Below, piece by piece: positions 9,425-19,365 of a DNA stretch of 64,000 bases. The DNA lies in contig CAZAMB010000017.1 of NCBI GenBank assembly GCA_964486335.1, positions 1-64,000 on the forward strand. Reading direction: 5' to 3'. The notes beneath the pieces are model-generated. The model searched no databases. It saw nothing but the letters and a program-made list of their open reading frames with translations, and had not been told where the DNA came from. Position 1 is the stretch's first letter. Each line of letters starts with the position of its first letter. Position numbers and translations under genes: made by a program. Source of the DNA: CAZAMB01 sp964486335. GTDB lineage: Bacteria > Planctomycetota > Phycisphaerae > UBA1845.

Positions 9425-9901
9425 TCAATCAAGGACCTCGAAGCGCACCATCTCGATCGTCGCGTTTTGGCCCGTGCCGCCCCCGGCTCGCAGGAACCGC
9501 TCTGGATAGCCCCATTGGGGATGAAATCGAACGCGAGCGACGATCATCGATCCGCTTGGGCCAAAGGGCCCTTTGGAGTCGGAGAGATTGGAAAGCTCAA
9601 GTTCAAGCAGGTCAAACAGGCCGCTTACGGAATAAGTCTGTAGGTTTGTCGCGTTGGGAGTGACGCCATCGACCGCGACACTTTCGACGAGATCATTTCG
9701 CACCGTGACTTCGTACAGACTGGCATTCATGCGATAGGCGGCCGCGTACGACTTGATTCCGCCTTGGGTCCAAACGCGGCGGGCGTCCTCGGTAGCTTCA
9801 CGCGTGAAGGGAACGGTCGGCTCTCGAAAATAGATCAATGTGAGGACCGCGCCGAGGCAAAACCCCGTGCAGGCGATGAGAACATGTCGCTTCCTTCGCA
9901 T
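9425..9901 (-). CDS. Membrane-anchored protein, DUF6174-like
   Basis: I choose ATG 9901, giving 158 residues that begin with a basic MRRKRH, then one hydrophobic segment (VLIACTGFCLGAVLTLIYF). This would anchor the protein or serve as an uncleaved signal. The in-frame sequence upstream of 9901 does not look like protein. The soluble part reads W..GGIKSYAAAYRMN, then a V-dG-V segment, a central helical stretch and a late GYPERFLRAGG. That order resembles DUF6174, a family of small exported proteins without known function. The assignment is by eye and tentative. Confidence 0.6.
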   Translation of the reverse strand: MRRKRHVLIACTGFCLGAVLTLIYFREPTVPFTREATEDARRVWTQGGIKSYAAAYRMNASLYEVTVRNDLVESVAVDGVTPNATNLQTYSVSGLFDLLELELSNLSDSKGPFGPSGSMIVARVRFHPQWGYPERFLRAGGGTGQNATIEMVRFEVLD

Positions 9902-10246
9902 GAATGGTTGCTCTGACGATGGGTACCCGCGCCATGGGGATGCTACCGATCTTCCGAGACCGGGAAAAGCCGCTTCGATTGTCATTTCACCGTCCGGTAA
10001 TAGGTCCCCTCGGTAATAACGGTTTGTAGGCTCAAAGATCAGTGCTCTCGGCCATCTCAAGCGGCAGGTAGAGGCGTCCGAAAAAACCATCGGTGACCGC
10101 ACAGCCACGGTTTCACGGAATGGACGTGCAACGCGCGATCGGAGTCTGTTGACGGTTACATGAGACAGGAATCGTGACTCGGCTGCGGTGGTCGCGCGAT
10201 CCCCAAGGATGAACAAAACACCAAATCGAGCATAGCGGGAAAGACT
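9902..10246. other. Gap upstream of divergent genes; nothing recognisable
   Basis: This segment separates the DUF6174-like gene from the divergent Wzz-type gene and probably holds both promoters. I see no convincing gene, repeat, RNA structure or clear operator in it. Confidence 0.5.
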
Positions 10247-12136
10247 TTGAGCAAACATTCCAGCCAATCCGGTTATTCCAGCCACTCCGGCAAGACGGGT
10301 CAGTATCCTCGAAAGGGTCCCGGTGTTCTTGGTCGCGCGGAGACGGGTTCCGACGATGATCGTCCCTTTTCAGAAATCCGGCGGGCTTTGCAGGACGGGT
10401 TTCGACTGCTGGCGTTGCACCGATGGATGTTCTTCGTGCCGTTTTGCCTGGTCAGTTGCGGCGCGTTCATTGCAAGCCTGTATGTTCCGCGGACGTACAC
10501 GGCGTCGACGACGTTTGAACTTCGCAACGACCCGGTGATGAGCAATCTTCCTTTGTCGGCGGGTGTCGCGTCCTTTCGTTATTTTCGCAACACGATGGTC
10601 CGCGATCTCACGTCGCCGGAGTGCATGGGTGAAGTCGTCGAGAAACTCGGACTGATTCGCGACGCGGAGCGAAACCCCGACGGAACACTGACGCGAGAGT
10701 GGGCGAAGCGGCGAGATTCGCTGGCCCGGTCGCTGGGCGCGAACTTGACGATCAGCACGAGTTCCCCCAGCGAACTGATCGACATTGTCAAGATCACCTA
10801 TACGGGAGCCGACGCGCTGATCGGAAAGGGACTGGTCGACGCCGCCAAACACACCTACATCCGTCGCACGCGAGCATGGATCAAGGATTTCCTTGTCGGG
10901 CAGCGCGATTACTTTTTGCGAGACGCGGAGGACGCGACACGGGAAGTGACCGAGGCGCAGCGCGGCGAGACGCAGCTGCGGCTGGAGAATCCTTACATCA
11001 ATCCCGCGGAGCCCGGCGCGATTTCCGCCAGAATCGCCCAATTGGAAATCGAACATCGCGAGTTGCAAATGCGAAAGCGCGAGTATGAGGCCGAACTTGC
11101 CGCCCAGCGGCAAATGCTGGCCACGCTCGAACCGCCGGTCGCGGCGTCGCCGGTGACCGACGCGCTGTCGGAAACTGACCTCGCCAGCGCCAGTCCGGAA
11201 ACGCTTTCCCTGTTATCCCAAATTCAGGATATTCATCAAAAAGTGGCGAAACTGAGAGAAACTCGGGGAATGACGGACGAACATCCCGAAATCCGGGCTA
11301 TGCTCAGCGACCGCCGCGCGCTGGAGATCCAGTTGAAAGAGACGCGGGCCGGCGACTCTCGACTCGCTGAACTGTACGGACCGCCCAGCCACGTCGCGGC
11401 AGGCGCGGTCGCTCAGATATCCGCGAGCGCCGTCGGCTGGCAGGGCGAACGCGCCCGAATGATGGTGCAGATCGCCGCGATCACCGACAAGCTCAAAGAG
11501 GTCGAAGTCGGACTGCAAACCAACCAGATGACGCTGTCCGGGTTGAATGAGGCCAAAGGCGAGTTGTTCGAGAAACAGGAACGGTTCACGGAGGTTATCG
11601 GCCGCGTCAACAAAGCGCGATATCGTCAGAGCCAGATCAGCACACTGCTGGCGACCATCGAACCGGCGATCAATGCGGCCCAACAGGATCGATTGCTGCA
11701 ATTCTCCGAAGGGCAACCGGCCCGGGGCAGTGTCACGCCGATTTCACCCAAGGCCACGACCGTCGTGCTCCTCGCGGCATTGGCCGGTCTGGTCGCGGGA
11801 GCCATTTTCGTCTTCCTGGCTGAAGTGCTCGATCACGTGTATCGAAGTTCCGGGCAGGTCGCGCGTGGATTGGGGCTTCCCATGCTCGAAGCCATTGACG
11901 AAATCGTGACCGGCAACGATCGACGCCGCCTGCTCGTGCATCAAGCAGTGGTCACGCCCCTGCTGATCGTTGTCTGCGTGGGGCTGACGGGGCTGACGGG
12001 TTCCATGGCGTTTCTGAGCCTGACTCGCCCGTGGACGTACGAGCGGATTCGAAATATCCCGCAGGCTGCGCTGGATCTCTTCATCGATTCGCAGAAGACC
12101 ACGACGTCCGCAACGCCGATCGACGACGCGCCTTGA
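10247..12136 (+). CDS. Wzz/GumC-type polysaccharide chain-length determinant protein
   Basis: The protein of about 629 residues has the polysaccharide copolymerase layout: a cytoplasmic N-terminus, TM1 (WMFFVPFCLVSCGAFIASLYV at about 60-80), and a periplasmic Wzz domain starting with the YTASTTFELRND segment. A long alpha-helical coiled coil follows (about 225-480, rich in E/R/Q heptads), then TM2 (VVLLAALAGLVAGAIFVF). A further hydrophobic segment lies near 560-585. Such proteins control chain length and export of O-antigen or exopolysaccharide. No BY-kinase domain follows and no glycosyltransferases are adjacent. The annotated start is TTG 10247 with a weak GGGA upstream, so the true start may be further in. 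It converges with the PAS kinase gene with only 2 bases between stops. Confidence 0.82.
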   Translation: MSKHSSQSGYSSHSGKTGQYPRKGPGVLGRAETGSDDDRPFSEIRRALQDGFRLLALHRWMFFVPFCLVSCGAFIASLYVPRTYTASTTFELRNDPVMSNLPLSAGVASFRYFRNTMVRDLTSPECMGEVVEKLGLIRDAERNPDGTLTREWAKRRDSLARSLGANLTISTSSPSELIDIVKITYTGADALIGKGLVDAAKHTYIRRTRAWIKDFLVGQRDYFLRDAEDATREVTEAQRGETQLRLENPYINPAEPGAISARIAQLEIEHRELQMRKREYEAELAAQRQMLATLEPPVAASPVTDALSETDLASASPETLSLLSQIQDIHQKVAKLRETRGMTDEHPEIRAMLSDRRALEIQLKETRAGDSRLAELYGPPSHVAAGAVAQISASAVGWQGERARMMVQIAAITDKLKEVEVGLQTNQMTLSGLNEAKGELFEKQERFTEVIGRVNKARYRQSQISTLLATIEPAINAAQQDRLLQFSEGQPARGSVTPISPKATTVVLLAALAGLVAGAIFVFLAEVLDHVYRSSGQVARGLGLPMLEAIDEIVTGNDRRRLLVHQAVVTPLLIVVCVGLTGLTGSMAFLSLTRPWTYERIRNIPQAALDLFIDSQKTTTSATPIDDAP

Positions 12137-12138
12137 TC

Positions 12139-14100
12139 CTACTTGTGCGCCTCGTTCATGACCGGAAAGTAAACTCGAACGGAAGTGCCTTTCCTGATCT
12201 GTGATTCAACCCTGACGGCGCCGCGGTGCTGACGCAGAATTCCGAGCACAGCCGCCAGCCCAAGCCCGTGACCATCCGACTTGGTCGTAAAGAACGGGTC
12301 AAAAACCTGCCGAACAGTCGCAGCGTCCATTCCACAGCCGGTGTCACTCACCGCAATCTCAACATACCGGCCCGGATGTGCATCGTAAGGAACGCATTGT
12401 GTGAGTTCTGCTTTTTTCAGCGAAAGCGAGCGGGTTGACATTTCGATCTCGCCACCGGCCGCCATGGCCTGTTTCGCATTCAAACAAAGGTTGAGCAGCA
12501 CCTGTTCGACCTGACTTCGGTCCGCCTCGACGAGCGGCAAGTCCGATTCAAGCGACGATTTCAAAAAGTGGTTGGGGGCCAATGAAGATCGGACCAGTCT
12601 TGCGCTATCGCGAATCACTTCATTGATGTTCGTCGGTTGAGGATTGTGCCTTCCCGTGCGGGCGTAGGTCAGCAGGTGTTTGATGAGACGGCTCGCACTT
12701 TGTCCGGCCTGTTCGATGGCATCGAGATGGTCGATGGTCCTTGGAGAAAGATTCCGTTCGGCTCGCAGGAGAGAAGCATGGCCGAGCATGACCATCAGCG
12801 AACTGTTGAAGTCGTGTGCAACTCCGCTGGCAAGCACGCCAAGACTCTCGAGTTTCTGCGAGTCCCGAATTCTCGCCTCCACTTCCTCTCGCTGGGAAAC
12901 GTCCCACGCGATTGACGTGACGCCGTAGATCAGGCCTGCGGAATCGCGAAGTGCGCTCGCGAACCATTCACAAGTGAATCGTGTGCCGTCCTTTCGAATG
13001 TTCTCATTAACGGCGTGGATCGTCGTTTCGCCGCGCAAGGTATCGGACATCTTGGCTTCGGCGTACGGGTGACGTTCCGGTGGCGCGAGGGCCAGGGCAT
13101 GCATGCCGACGGCCTCGGATTTCGAATACCCAAAGAGCTTCTCCGCGGCGCGACTCCATTCAACGACGCGATACTCTCGATCCCACACGATGTAAGCCAG
13201 GGGCATGCACTGCACATGAAACTCAAGCATTTGCCTGGCGTCATTCAGCGCTTCGAGCATTTGCTTGTGACCGCTTACGTCACGGATGATCGATGTCGCG
13301 AAGGCCTGCCCTTTGGAGCGACCGACGGCCACGTGAACCTCAACGGCGACGGGCGTTCCGTTCTTTCGAACAGCTTCCGATGACAACACGCGCCCGAACA
13401 CGGGGGATCCGCCACTCTCCATTCGATTGCGAAACGAGTCCAGATGCTTTTGGCGAAGGTGTTCGGGAATCAATCGGGTAACTGGAGTGTTGAGAATCTC
13501 GTTTGCCGTGTAGCCGAACAGTTGCTCCGCGGCGGGATTCCAGTACGTGATTCGACCCTCCGCGTCGATCGTCACGATCGCGGCTCCGCAAAGCTCGGTG
13601 AGAACGGAATGCGCCTCGATGGACCGTTGCAACTCCCGCACGTTGGCCTCGTGATCGGTCACGTCTCGAAACGTGACAAGAATCGACTGCGATGGCCGTG
13701 GCACAAACTCAAGATTGACCGTGAGTGGATCCTGCTTCTTGCAGAATACCGAGACGCCGATGCACGATGTCGGACCGAACTCGGGAACAAACCGAAGCGC
13801 ATGAAGAACGGTGGAGGCATCGACGGGCTTCACCATTTCGGCAACGTTCATCGTTCGCAACTCAGTCTCGGAAAAGCCCAGAATGAGAGAAGCCGCCGCG
13901 TTGGCCGATGTCACATGACCGTCAGCGTCCACCACGATCTGGCCCCGGTGGCCATCAACAGCGGGTTGATCGGATTCCAATGCGACTTTCGCTTTGACCA
14001 GCGCATCGGCGGCTTTTCCGTCGCGACGCGGATTGGGTCGCCGGGATAGAGCGGGCGTCGATTTCTGGCGGCGGCCTGGCATCACGTTCATCTTATCCAT
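12139..14100 (-). CDS. Multi-PAS sensor histidine kinase
   Basis: This 653-residue kinase has three or four PAS domains (about 45-420), among them ITYWNPAAEQLFGYTANEIL and YRVVEWSRAAEKLFGYSKSE. The HisKA domain has its H-box as ASGVAHDFNSSLMVMLGH (His near residue 428); the usual HDFNN is HDFNS here. The HATPase domain has LLNLCLNAKQAM (N-box), DTGCGM (G1) and FFTTKSDGHGLGL (F/G2). There is no transmembrane segment and no receiver domain, so it is probably a cytoplasmic sensor that phosphorylates a separate response regulator not seen next to it. The ligand is unknown. It starts at ATG 14100. Confidence 0.9.
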   Translation of the reverse strand: MDKMNVMPGRRQKSTPALSRRPNPRRDGKAADALVKAKVALESDQPAVDGHRGQIVVDADGHVTSANAAASLILGFSETELRTMNVAEMVKPVDASTVLHALRFVPEFGPTSCIGVSVFCKKQDPLTVNLEFVPRPSQSILVTFRDVTDHEANVRELQRSIEAHSVLTELCGAAIVTIDAEGRITYWNPAAEQLFGYTANEILNTPVTRLIPEHLRQKHLDSFRNRMESGGSPVFGRVLSSEAVRKNGTPVAVEVHVAVGRSKGQAFATSIIRDVSGHKQMLEALNDARQMLEFHVQCMPLAYIVWDREYRVVEWSRAAEKLFGYSKSEAVGMHALALAPPERHPYAEAKMSDTLRGETTIHAVNENIRKDGTRFTCEWFASALRDSAGLIYGVTSIAWDVSQREEVEARIRDSQKLESLGVLASGVAHDFNSSLMVMLGHASLLRAERNLSPRTIDHLDAIEQAGQSASRLIKHLLTYARTGRHNPQPTNINEVIRDSARLVRSSLAPNHFLKSSLESDLPLVEADRSQVEQVLLNLCLNAKQAMAAGGEIEMSTRSLSLKKAELTQCVPYDAHPGRYVEIAVSDTGCGMDAATVRQVFDPFFTTKSDGHGLGLAAVLGILRQHRGAVRVESQIRKGTSVRVYFPVMNEAHK

Positions 14101-14452
14101 TCAACGACGTCGAGGAAAACCATGCTCACCTCGACCTTCCGCAATGGCATGGGAGCAATGTAGTCGTTTGAAACCTGTCTGGCTGACACCGGAAAGGGCA
14201 CTCCCAATCGGATGGACTCCACGGTAGAATCCCATTCGCACAGAAGGACGCCTTCCCCCCCCGGATGGGTGCTTCCGGGACTCGACCCTTGCAACAACCA
14301 GGGTGTCGCGGGAGCGGGCCCGGCGATTCAACCTACCCCAAGACGGGGGCGGTGAAACGCGAGGCCGGAGCGGAGCCAGTGGATCTGGCCGCTTCGCGGC
14401 GGAGGCAGCAATCAAGCGGACGCCAATTGGTCCAAGCTGGAGTCAAGAAAAC
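14101..14452. other. Divergent promoter region between PAS kinase and typA
   Basis: No gene is supported here. Upstream in-frame extension of typA through 14303 encodes an Arg/Gly-rich low-complexity stretch unlike TypA proteins. The region probably contains promoters for both flanking genes. No clear repeat or RNA structure was seen. Confidence 0.5.
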
Positions 14453-16270
14453 GTGCTGGTATCCAACATTCGTAACGTCGCCATCATCGCCCATGTTGAT
14501 CATGGAAAGACCACGCTGGTCGATCAAATGCTCCGCCAATGTGGACAGTTCCGCGAGGCGCAGCTTAAGGGAGAGCGCATTCTCGATTCCAACGATCTCG
14601 AGCGCGAACGCGGCATTACCATCCTCGCCAAGAACATCGCCATTGAATACAAAGGCACCAAGATCAACCTGATCGACACGCCCGGACACGCCGACTTCGG
14701 CGGCGAGGTCGAACGCGTCCTGATGATGGCCGATGGATGCCTATTGCTCGTCGATGCGTTCGAGGGTCCGATGCCGCAGACGCGGTTTGTACTTCGCAAG
14801 GCATTTGAATACGGGCTGCGCCCGATCGTCGTGGTCAACAAGATCGACCGGCCCGACGCGCGCCCCCATGAGGTCATCGATGAAGTCCTCGATCTGTTCA
14901 TTGAGCTGAATGCGCACGATGACGCGTTGGAGTTCCCCATCGTCTACACGTCGGCGACGCTCGGGTTTGCCTCGCTTGATCCGGAGAAGCGCACCGACAG
15001 CGTTCAGCCGCTGTTCGAAATGATCATGAAGCACGTGCCCGCGCCCGATTGCGATTCCAATGCGCCGCTTCAAATGCTGATCACGACGCTCGATTACAGC
15101 GATTACGTTGGGCGGATCGGCATCGGTCGCGTGGTCCGCGGGACGCTTCGCGCGGGTGCGCCGGTGATCGTCATCCATCGAAACGGAACTCGAAAACACG
15201 AAACGATCTCCGAGTTGTTCTCCTTCGACGGACTGGGTCGTCGTCGAGTGGAACAAGTGACGGCGGGCGACATTTGTGCCGTGGTCGGCTTGGAATCGGT
15301 GGACATCGGCAACACCATTGCCGATGCCGAAAAGCCCGAACCATTGCCGCTCATCCGCGTGGACGAACCCACGTTGCACATGACGTTTCGCGTCAACGAC
15401 TCGACATTTTGCGGACGATCGGGGAAGTTCCTCACGAGCCGCCACCTCCGCGAACGTCTCGAAAAGGAATTGCAGAAGAACGTCGCCCTGCGCGTCGAAC
15501 CCGGGCACACGCCGGAGGAGTTTCATGTTTCGGGACGCGGTATGCTGCACTTGTCGGTGTTGATCGAGAACATGCGCCGCGAGGGTTTCGAGCTGGCCGT
15601 CGGCAAGCCTAAAGTCATTTTTCGCGAGCTCGACGGGCACAAGACCGAACCGATCGAGCTATGCGTCATCGACGTGCCCACGACCCACGTCGGCGCGGTG
15701 ATGGAACTCCTTGGCGGTCGGCGCGGTGTCTGCACGACGATGGAATCTCGCGGTGATTCCTCGCACCTGGAGTTCACGGTCCCCGCCCGCGGCCTGATCG
15801 GCGTCCGCAATCGACTGCTCAACGCCACCAATGGCACGGCCATCATGCACCACAATTTTTACGAGTATGAATATCTGCGCGGCAACATCGCCGGACGCTC
15901 CAACGGAGTACTGATTGCCATGGAGACCGGTCAGGTGACAGCCTATGCCCTGGAAGGGTTGGCCGATCGCGGCGTGCTGTTCGTTGCGCCGCCGGAGCAC
16001 GTGTATGCCGGACAAATCGTGGGCGAGCACAACCGTGAGAACGATCTCGACGTGAACGTCTGTCGCACGAAGAAGCTGACCAACATGCGCGCCGCCGGCG
16101 CCGACAAGACCGTCGTGCTCAAGCCGCCGCGCGTGCTCACGCTCGAAATGGCGCTGGAGTTCATCGAGGACGACGAACTGGTAGAGGTCACGCCGGACGC
16201 CGTTCGCCTGCGCAAGCGACTTCTGGGCGAAAACGATCGTAAGCGCGCCGCCCGGACAAAGGTCTCTTGA
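14453..16270 (+). CDS. typA: Translational GTPase TypA/BipA
   Basis: TypA is a ribosome-associated GTPase of the EF-G/LepA group, needed for ribosome assembly and growth under stress or cold. The start is GTG 14453 with GGAG 10 bases upstream, giving about 605 residues, the family norm. G motifs visible are AHVDHGKTT (G1), RERGITI (G2), DTPGHADFGGE (G3), NKIDRPDARP (G4) and the TSA-type G5. The C-terminal half has the TypA-specific GRGMLHLSVLIENMRREGFEL, then SRGLIGVRN-type (ARGLIGVRNRLL) and GRSNGVLIAMETG segments. No operon partner is evident. It is complete. Confidence 0.95.
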   Translation: MLVSNIRNVAIIAHVDHGKTTLVDQMLRQCGQFREAQLKGERILDSNDLERERGITILAKNIAIEYKGTKINLIDTPGHADFGGEVERVLMMADGCLLLVDAFEGPMPQTRFVLRKAFEYGLRPIVVVNKIDRPDARPHEVIDEVLDLFIELNAHDDALEFPIVYTSATLGFASLDPEKRTDSVQPLFEMIMKHVPAPDCDSNAPLQMLITTLDYSDYVGRIGIGRVVRGTLRAGAPVIVIHRNGTRKHETISELFSFDGLGRRRVEQVTAGDICAVVGLESVDIGNTIADAEKPEPLPLIRVDEPTLHMTFRVNDSTFCGRSGKFLTSRHLRERLEKELQKNVALRVEPGHTPEEFHVSGRGMLHLSVLIENMRREGFELAVGKPKVIFRELDGHKTEPIELCVIDVPTTHVGAVMELLGGRRGVCTTMESRGDSSHLEFTVPARGLIGVRNRLLNATNGTAIMHHNFYEYEYLRGNIAGRSNGVLIAMETGQVTAYALEGLADRGVLFVAPPEHVYAGQIVGEHNRENDLDVNVCRTKKLTNMRAAGADKTVVLKPPRVLTLEMALEFIEDDELVEVTPDAVRLRKRLLGENDRKRAARTKVS

Positions 16271-16303
16271 GCCATGGCGTCGAGCTTCTGATCCGCTGGA
16301 AAA

Positions 16304-17470
16304 CTACCAACTCATTTTCCGGATTCGTCCCGCGGCCTCCTCGGTCCGGGATTCGTCCACGGTCAGTGCAAAACGAATGTACCCCTCGCCGCACCGGCCG
16401 AAACCGACGCCGGGAATCACGACCACGTTCGCCTCGGCCAGAATGCGTGCCGCCGTCGTCATGGAGTCCAACCCGCCCGGACACTTTGCCCACACATAAA
16501 ACGTCGCCGACGGTGACGGGATCGACCACCCGGCGCGGGTGAGTCCGCCGACGAGGATGTCGCGCCGGCGCTGATACGATTGGAGTTGCTGTTTGATTTC
16601 GGGCCGGTTGATTCCTTCGAGAGCCGCGATGCCCGCTTCCTGCACGGCTCCGAAGATTCCCGAATCGGCGTTGTTCTTCACCTTGGCAAGCGCCGCGATC
16701 GCATCGGCGTTTCCCACCGCGAAGGCGACGCGCCAGCCGGTCATGTTGAACGTCTTGGAAAGTGAATGCAGTTCGATGGCAACGTCCTTTGCGCCCGGGA
16801 CCTGCAAGATGCTCGGAGGCGGAGCGTTGAAATACACTTCGCTGTAGGCGGCGTCCTGCACGATGAGTAGGTTGTGCCTCTTTGCGAAGGCGACGGCCTT
16901 CTCGAAGAACGACAAGGGCGCGACGGCCGCCGTCGGGTTGTTTGGATAGTTCAGATAGAGCAGCCGGGCGCTCGAAAGTACGGCGGTCGGGACGGCGTCG
17001 AGGTCGGGCAGCCAGCCCTTGTCTGCTGATAGTGCCATCATGTGGCACTTTCCGCCGGCGAAGATCGTTCCCGCGACGTACACGGGGTAACCCGGATCGG
17101 GGATGAGCGACGATTCTCCGGGGTTGAGCACGCCGGTGGGCAGGTGAAGCAAGCCCTCCTTGGACCCCAACATCGCGAGAACCTCCGTGGCCGGGTTCAG
17201 CTCAATATCAAAACGCTTTTGGAAAAACGCCGCGACCGTTCGGCGAAACTCCATCGACCCCGCACCGAGCGCATAGCGGTGATTGCCCGGTTTGCGAATC
17301 GCCTCGGCCATGCGATCGACGATGAACTGCGGCGTCGGCTGGTCCGGGTCGCCCACGCCGAAGTCGATCACATCGCGTCCCGCCGCGATCGCCTCTCGCT
17401 TGCCGCGGTCGATCTCAACAAAAAGATAAGGGGGAAGCTGGCTCAGTCGCTCGGCGCGAAATGCAGTCAC
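16304..17470 (-). CDS. dapL: LL-diaminopimelate aminotransferase-type PLP enzyme
   Basis: The 388-residue fold-type I aminotransferase has FGVGDPDQPTP near the start, the substrate/PLP segments YLNYPNNPTAAV and DAAYSEVYF, and the Schiff-base Lys in HSLSKTFNMTGWR (about residue 239). The combination SLSKTFNMTGWR with LVQDAAY-type text is typical of DapL, which converts tetrahydrodipicolinate directly to LL-diaminopimelate in lysine and peptidoglycan synthesis. This route is used in Chlamydiae, Planctomycetes and others. A related DapL-like paralogue with other substrates is possible. GTG 17470 is the start, with GGAGGG 6 bases upstream. It lies downstream of ilvC on the same strand, separated by a 64-bp repeat. 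Confidence 0.88.
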   Translation of the reverse strand: MTAFRAERLSQLPPYLFVEIDRGKREAIAAGRDVIDFGVGDPDQPTPQFIVDRMAEAIRKPGNHRYALGAGSMEFRRTVAAFFQKRFDIELNPATEVLAMLGSKEGLLHLPTGVLNPGESSLIPDPGYPVYVAGTIFAGGKCHMMALSADKGWLPDLDAVPTAVLSSARLLYLNYPNNPTAAVAPLSFFEKAVAFAKRHNLLIVQDAAYSEVYFNAPPPSILQVPGAKDVAIELHSLSKTFNMTGWRVAFAVGNADAIAALAKVKNNADSGIFGAVQEAGIAALEGINRPEIKQQLQSYQRRRDILVGGLTRAGWSIPSPSATFYVWAKCPGGLDSMTTAARILAEANVVVIPGVGFGRCGEGYIRFALTVDESRTEEAAGRIRKMSW

Positions 17471-17508
17471 TGGGTCCCTCCGTGAATGTAATGCTCATCA
17501 AGATCAAA

Positions 17509-17572
17509 TGTAGCGTCACCCCTTGTAGGTGACGCAATTGTCGATTCGTCGGGGACTAGCCCCGACGCTACA
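17509..17572 (-). repeat. 64-bp double-hairpin repeat element, copy 1
   Basis: Ends TGTAGCGTC and GACGCTACA are complementary. Inside are two hairpins, GCGTCACCC/GGTGACGC and CGTCGGGG/CCCCGACG. Relative to the copies at 24159 and 32561 it is inverted. It sits between ilvC and dapL, flanked by GATCAAA and CTGATC, which extend the palindrome. Confidence 0.85.
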
Positions 17573-17608
17573 CCTGATCGCTACACGTTCTAAAGGTGTT
17601 TTGCTGGT

Positions 17609-18604
17609 TCACGACTTCGACAACCACGGCATCAATGCACGAACGTTGACGCCGGCCTGTTCGATCGGCGTACCGACATCGGCTTGATGAAGCGCGGCAA
17701 ACCGCCGACCGCCGGACCGATACTCTTCGATCCACTCGCGTGCGAATGCGCCGTCGCGTATCTCGGCGAGTATACGCCGCATTTCCTCCCTTGTCCGGTC
17801 GTCCACCACTCGCGGTCCACGCGTCAGATCGCCGTATTCCGCAGTGTTGGAGATCGCGTCGCGCATTCCGCTGATGCCGCGCGTGTACAACAAGTCCACA
17901 ACTTGTTTCAATTCGTGAACGCATTCCAGATAGGCGAACTCCGGTTCATATCCGGCGGCGACGAGAGTCTCAAAAGCGGCCTTGGTCAACGCCGTCACGC
18001 CGCCGCATAGAACCACCTGTTCGCCGAAAAGGTCCGTTTCGGTCTCATCGGCGAATGTCGTTTCCACCACTGCCGCCCGCGCGCATCCGATCCCTGCCGC
18101 CCAAGCCAATGCGGTCTTCTTCGCGTGTCCGGTTGCGTCCTGCTCAATGGCCATCAGCGCCGGGATGCCCTTACCCTCGACAAACGCGGAACGCAACAAC
18201 GTCCCGGGCCCCTTGGGAGCGATCATGACCACGTCGACATCGGGAGGAGGCTTAATAAATCCAAATCGAATGTTGAGCCCGTGAACAAAACCCAGCGCTT
18301 GCCCGGGCCGCATTACCGGCGCGATGTCGCTCTGATAAATGTCCGAAGCGGATTCATCAGGGAGCGAAACGATCAGCAGCTCACCGGTCGAAGCCGATTG
18401 TCGAACCGTGACCGGCTGAAATCCATCGTCCACAGCCCGGTCAAACCCCTTGCCGGGTCGTTGTCCCACAACGACGGCGACTCCCGAATCGCGGAGATTC
18501 AACGCGTGCGCTCGGCCTTGGTTGCCATAGCCGATGACCGAGGTTATCACGCCTGAAAGTGAACCAAACTCGGTTTCGCCGGCCCGGTGAATCGTCAGCG
18601 ACAT
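17609..18604 (-). CDS. ilvC: Ketol-acid reductoisomerase (class I)
   Basis: IlvC isomerises and reduces acetolactate or acetohydroxybutyrate with NAD(P)H and Mg2+ in valine, leucine and isoleucine synthesis. From ATG 18604 (AGGA upstream) it has 331 residues, a standard class I length. The Rossmann motif is GYGNQGRAHALNL. The catalytic Lys is in IAPKGPG, and the metal-binding acids are in FADETETDLFGEQ and YLECVHELK. In-frame sequence upstream of 18604 runs antisense to rpsO and is not part of the gene. It is transcribed divergently from rpsO. No acetolactate synthase gene lies beside it. Confidence 0.95.
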   Translation of the reverse strand: MSLTIHRAGETEFGSLSGVITSVIGYGNQGRAHALNLRDSGVAVVVGQRPGKGFDRAVDDGFQPVTVRQSASTGELLIVSLPDESASDIYQSDIAPVMRPGQALGFVHGLNIRFGFIKPPPDVDVVMIAPKGPGTLLRSAFVEGKGIPALMAIEQDATGHAKKTALAWAAGIGCARAAVVETTFADETETDLFGEQVVLCGGVTALTKAAFETLVAAGYEPEFAYLECVHELKQVVDLLYTRGISGMRDAISNTAEYGDLTRGPRVVDDRTREEMRRILAEIRDGAFAREWIEEYRSGGRRFAALHQADVGTPIEQAGVNVRALMPWLSKS

Positions 18605-18856
18605 GGAATAGGCGTCCTTTCGTCGTTTTTTGGATGCGCGAATCACGTATGCGGCGACAAACGAAGGTAACAGGGGCTCGGAGGTTCTCCAAGAGTCGAT
18701 CTGGAAACGGGCTTGCATCGGAAGGCAAGTAAGGATAGATTGCGGCTTGAGATACAGGAGACGACGGTGCCGCGTGGATCGCAAACCATGACGGCGTAAG
18801 GAGTTGCGGTTCAAAAAGGCTGTTTGCGGGCCGCTTTGCCGGAGTGCGTTTGAGCG

Positions 18857-19126
18857 ATGTCGATCACGGCTGAGGTGAAATCGGACCTTATTGAGCGTTA
18901 CCGGATTCACCCGAAAGACACGGGTTCGCCCGAAGTCCAAATCTCCCTGCTCACAAGTCGTATTCAAGAGCTGACGGAGCATCTGAAGGACAACATCAAG
19001 GACCATTCGGCCCGACGCGGGCTGCTCAAAATGGTCGGCCGCCGAGCCGCGCTGCTCAAGTACCTGACGCGAAGCGATCGCGACCGCTACAGGACGATCA
19101 TTGCCAGCCTTGGTCTGCGTAAGTAA
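18857..19126 (+). CDS. rpsO: 30S ribosomal protein S15
   Basis: This 89-residue protein matches S15 over its length: HPKDTGSPEVQISLLTSRI, then LTEHLKDNIKDHSARRGL, LKMVGRRAALLKYL and a C-terminal YRTIIASLGLRK. S15 binds the central domain of 16S rRNA and forms an intersubunit bridge. It is followed by pnp, the classic rpsO-pnp order seen across bacteria. In other bacteria S15 represses its own mRNA; whether that happens here cannot be judged. Confidence 0.97.
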   Translation: MSITAEVKSDLIERYRIHPKDTGSPEVQISLLTSRIQELTEHLKDNIKDHSARRGLLKMVGRRAALLKYLTRSDRDRYRTIIASLGLRK

Positions 19127-19180
19127 TCGACTTTCATTGGCTCCATCCATAGAGCGGCGGAGTTTCGGCTTGCCTCGGGA

Positions 19181-19195
19181 TGCCGGCGGCCGGCA
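19181..19195 (+). other. GC-rich hairpin in the rpsO-pnp spacer
   Basis: TGCCGG-CGG-CCGGCA forms a 6-bp stem with a 3-base loop in the 239-base spacer between rpsO and pnp. In other bacteria this spacer carries a terminator and RNase III processing stems that control pnp. This hairpin lacks a U-run, so a terminator role is not supported, and any processing role is inference by position. Confidence 0.35.
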
Positions 19196-19365
19196 CGGCG
19201 TTTGGCCTGAAAGTCCTTGCAACGTAATCGGTCGGGTGATCTCGAAGCAATTCTCTGCGTTTCCCAAGTCTCTCAACGATAAAATGATACGACAATGAAG
19301 GACGTGATTTGGCCGAGCACGGTGCCCGGCGACGGTTGTCGGTTGGATTGAAAGTTGGCGGTTGG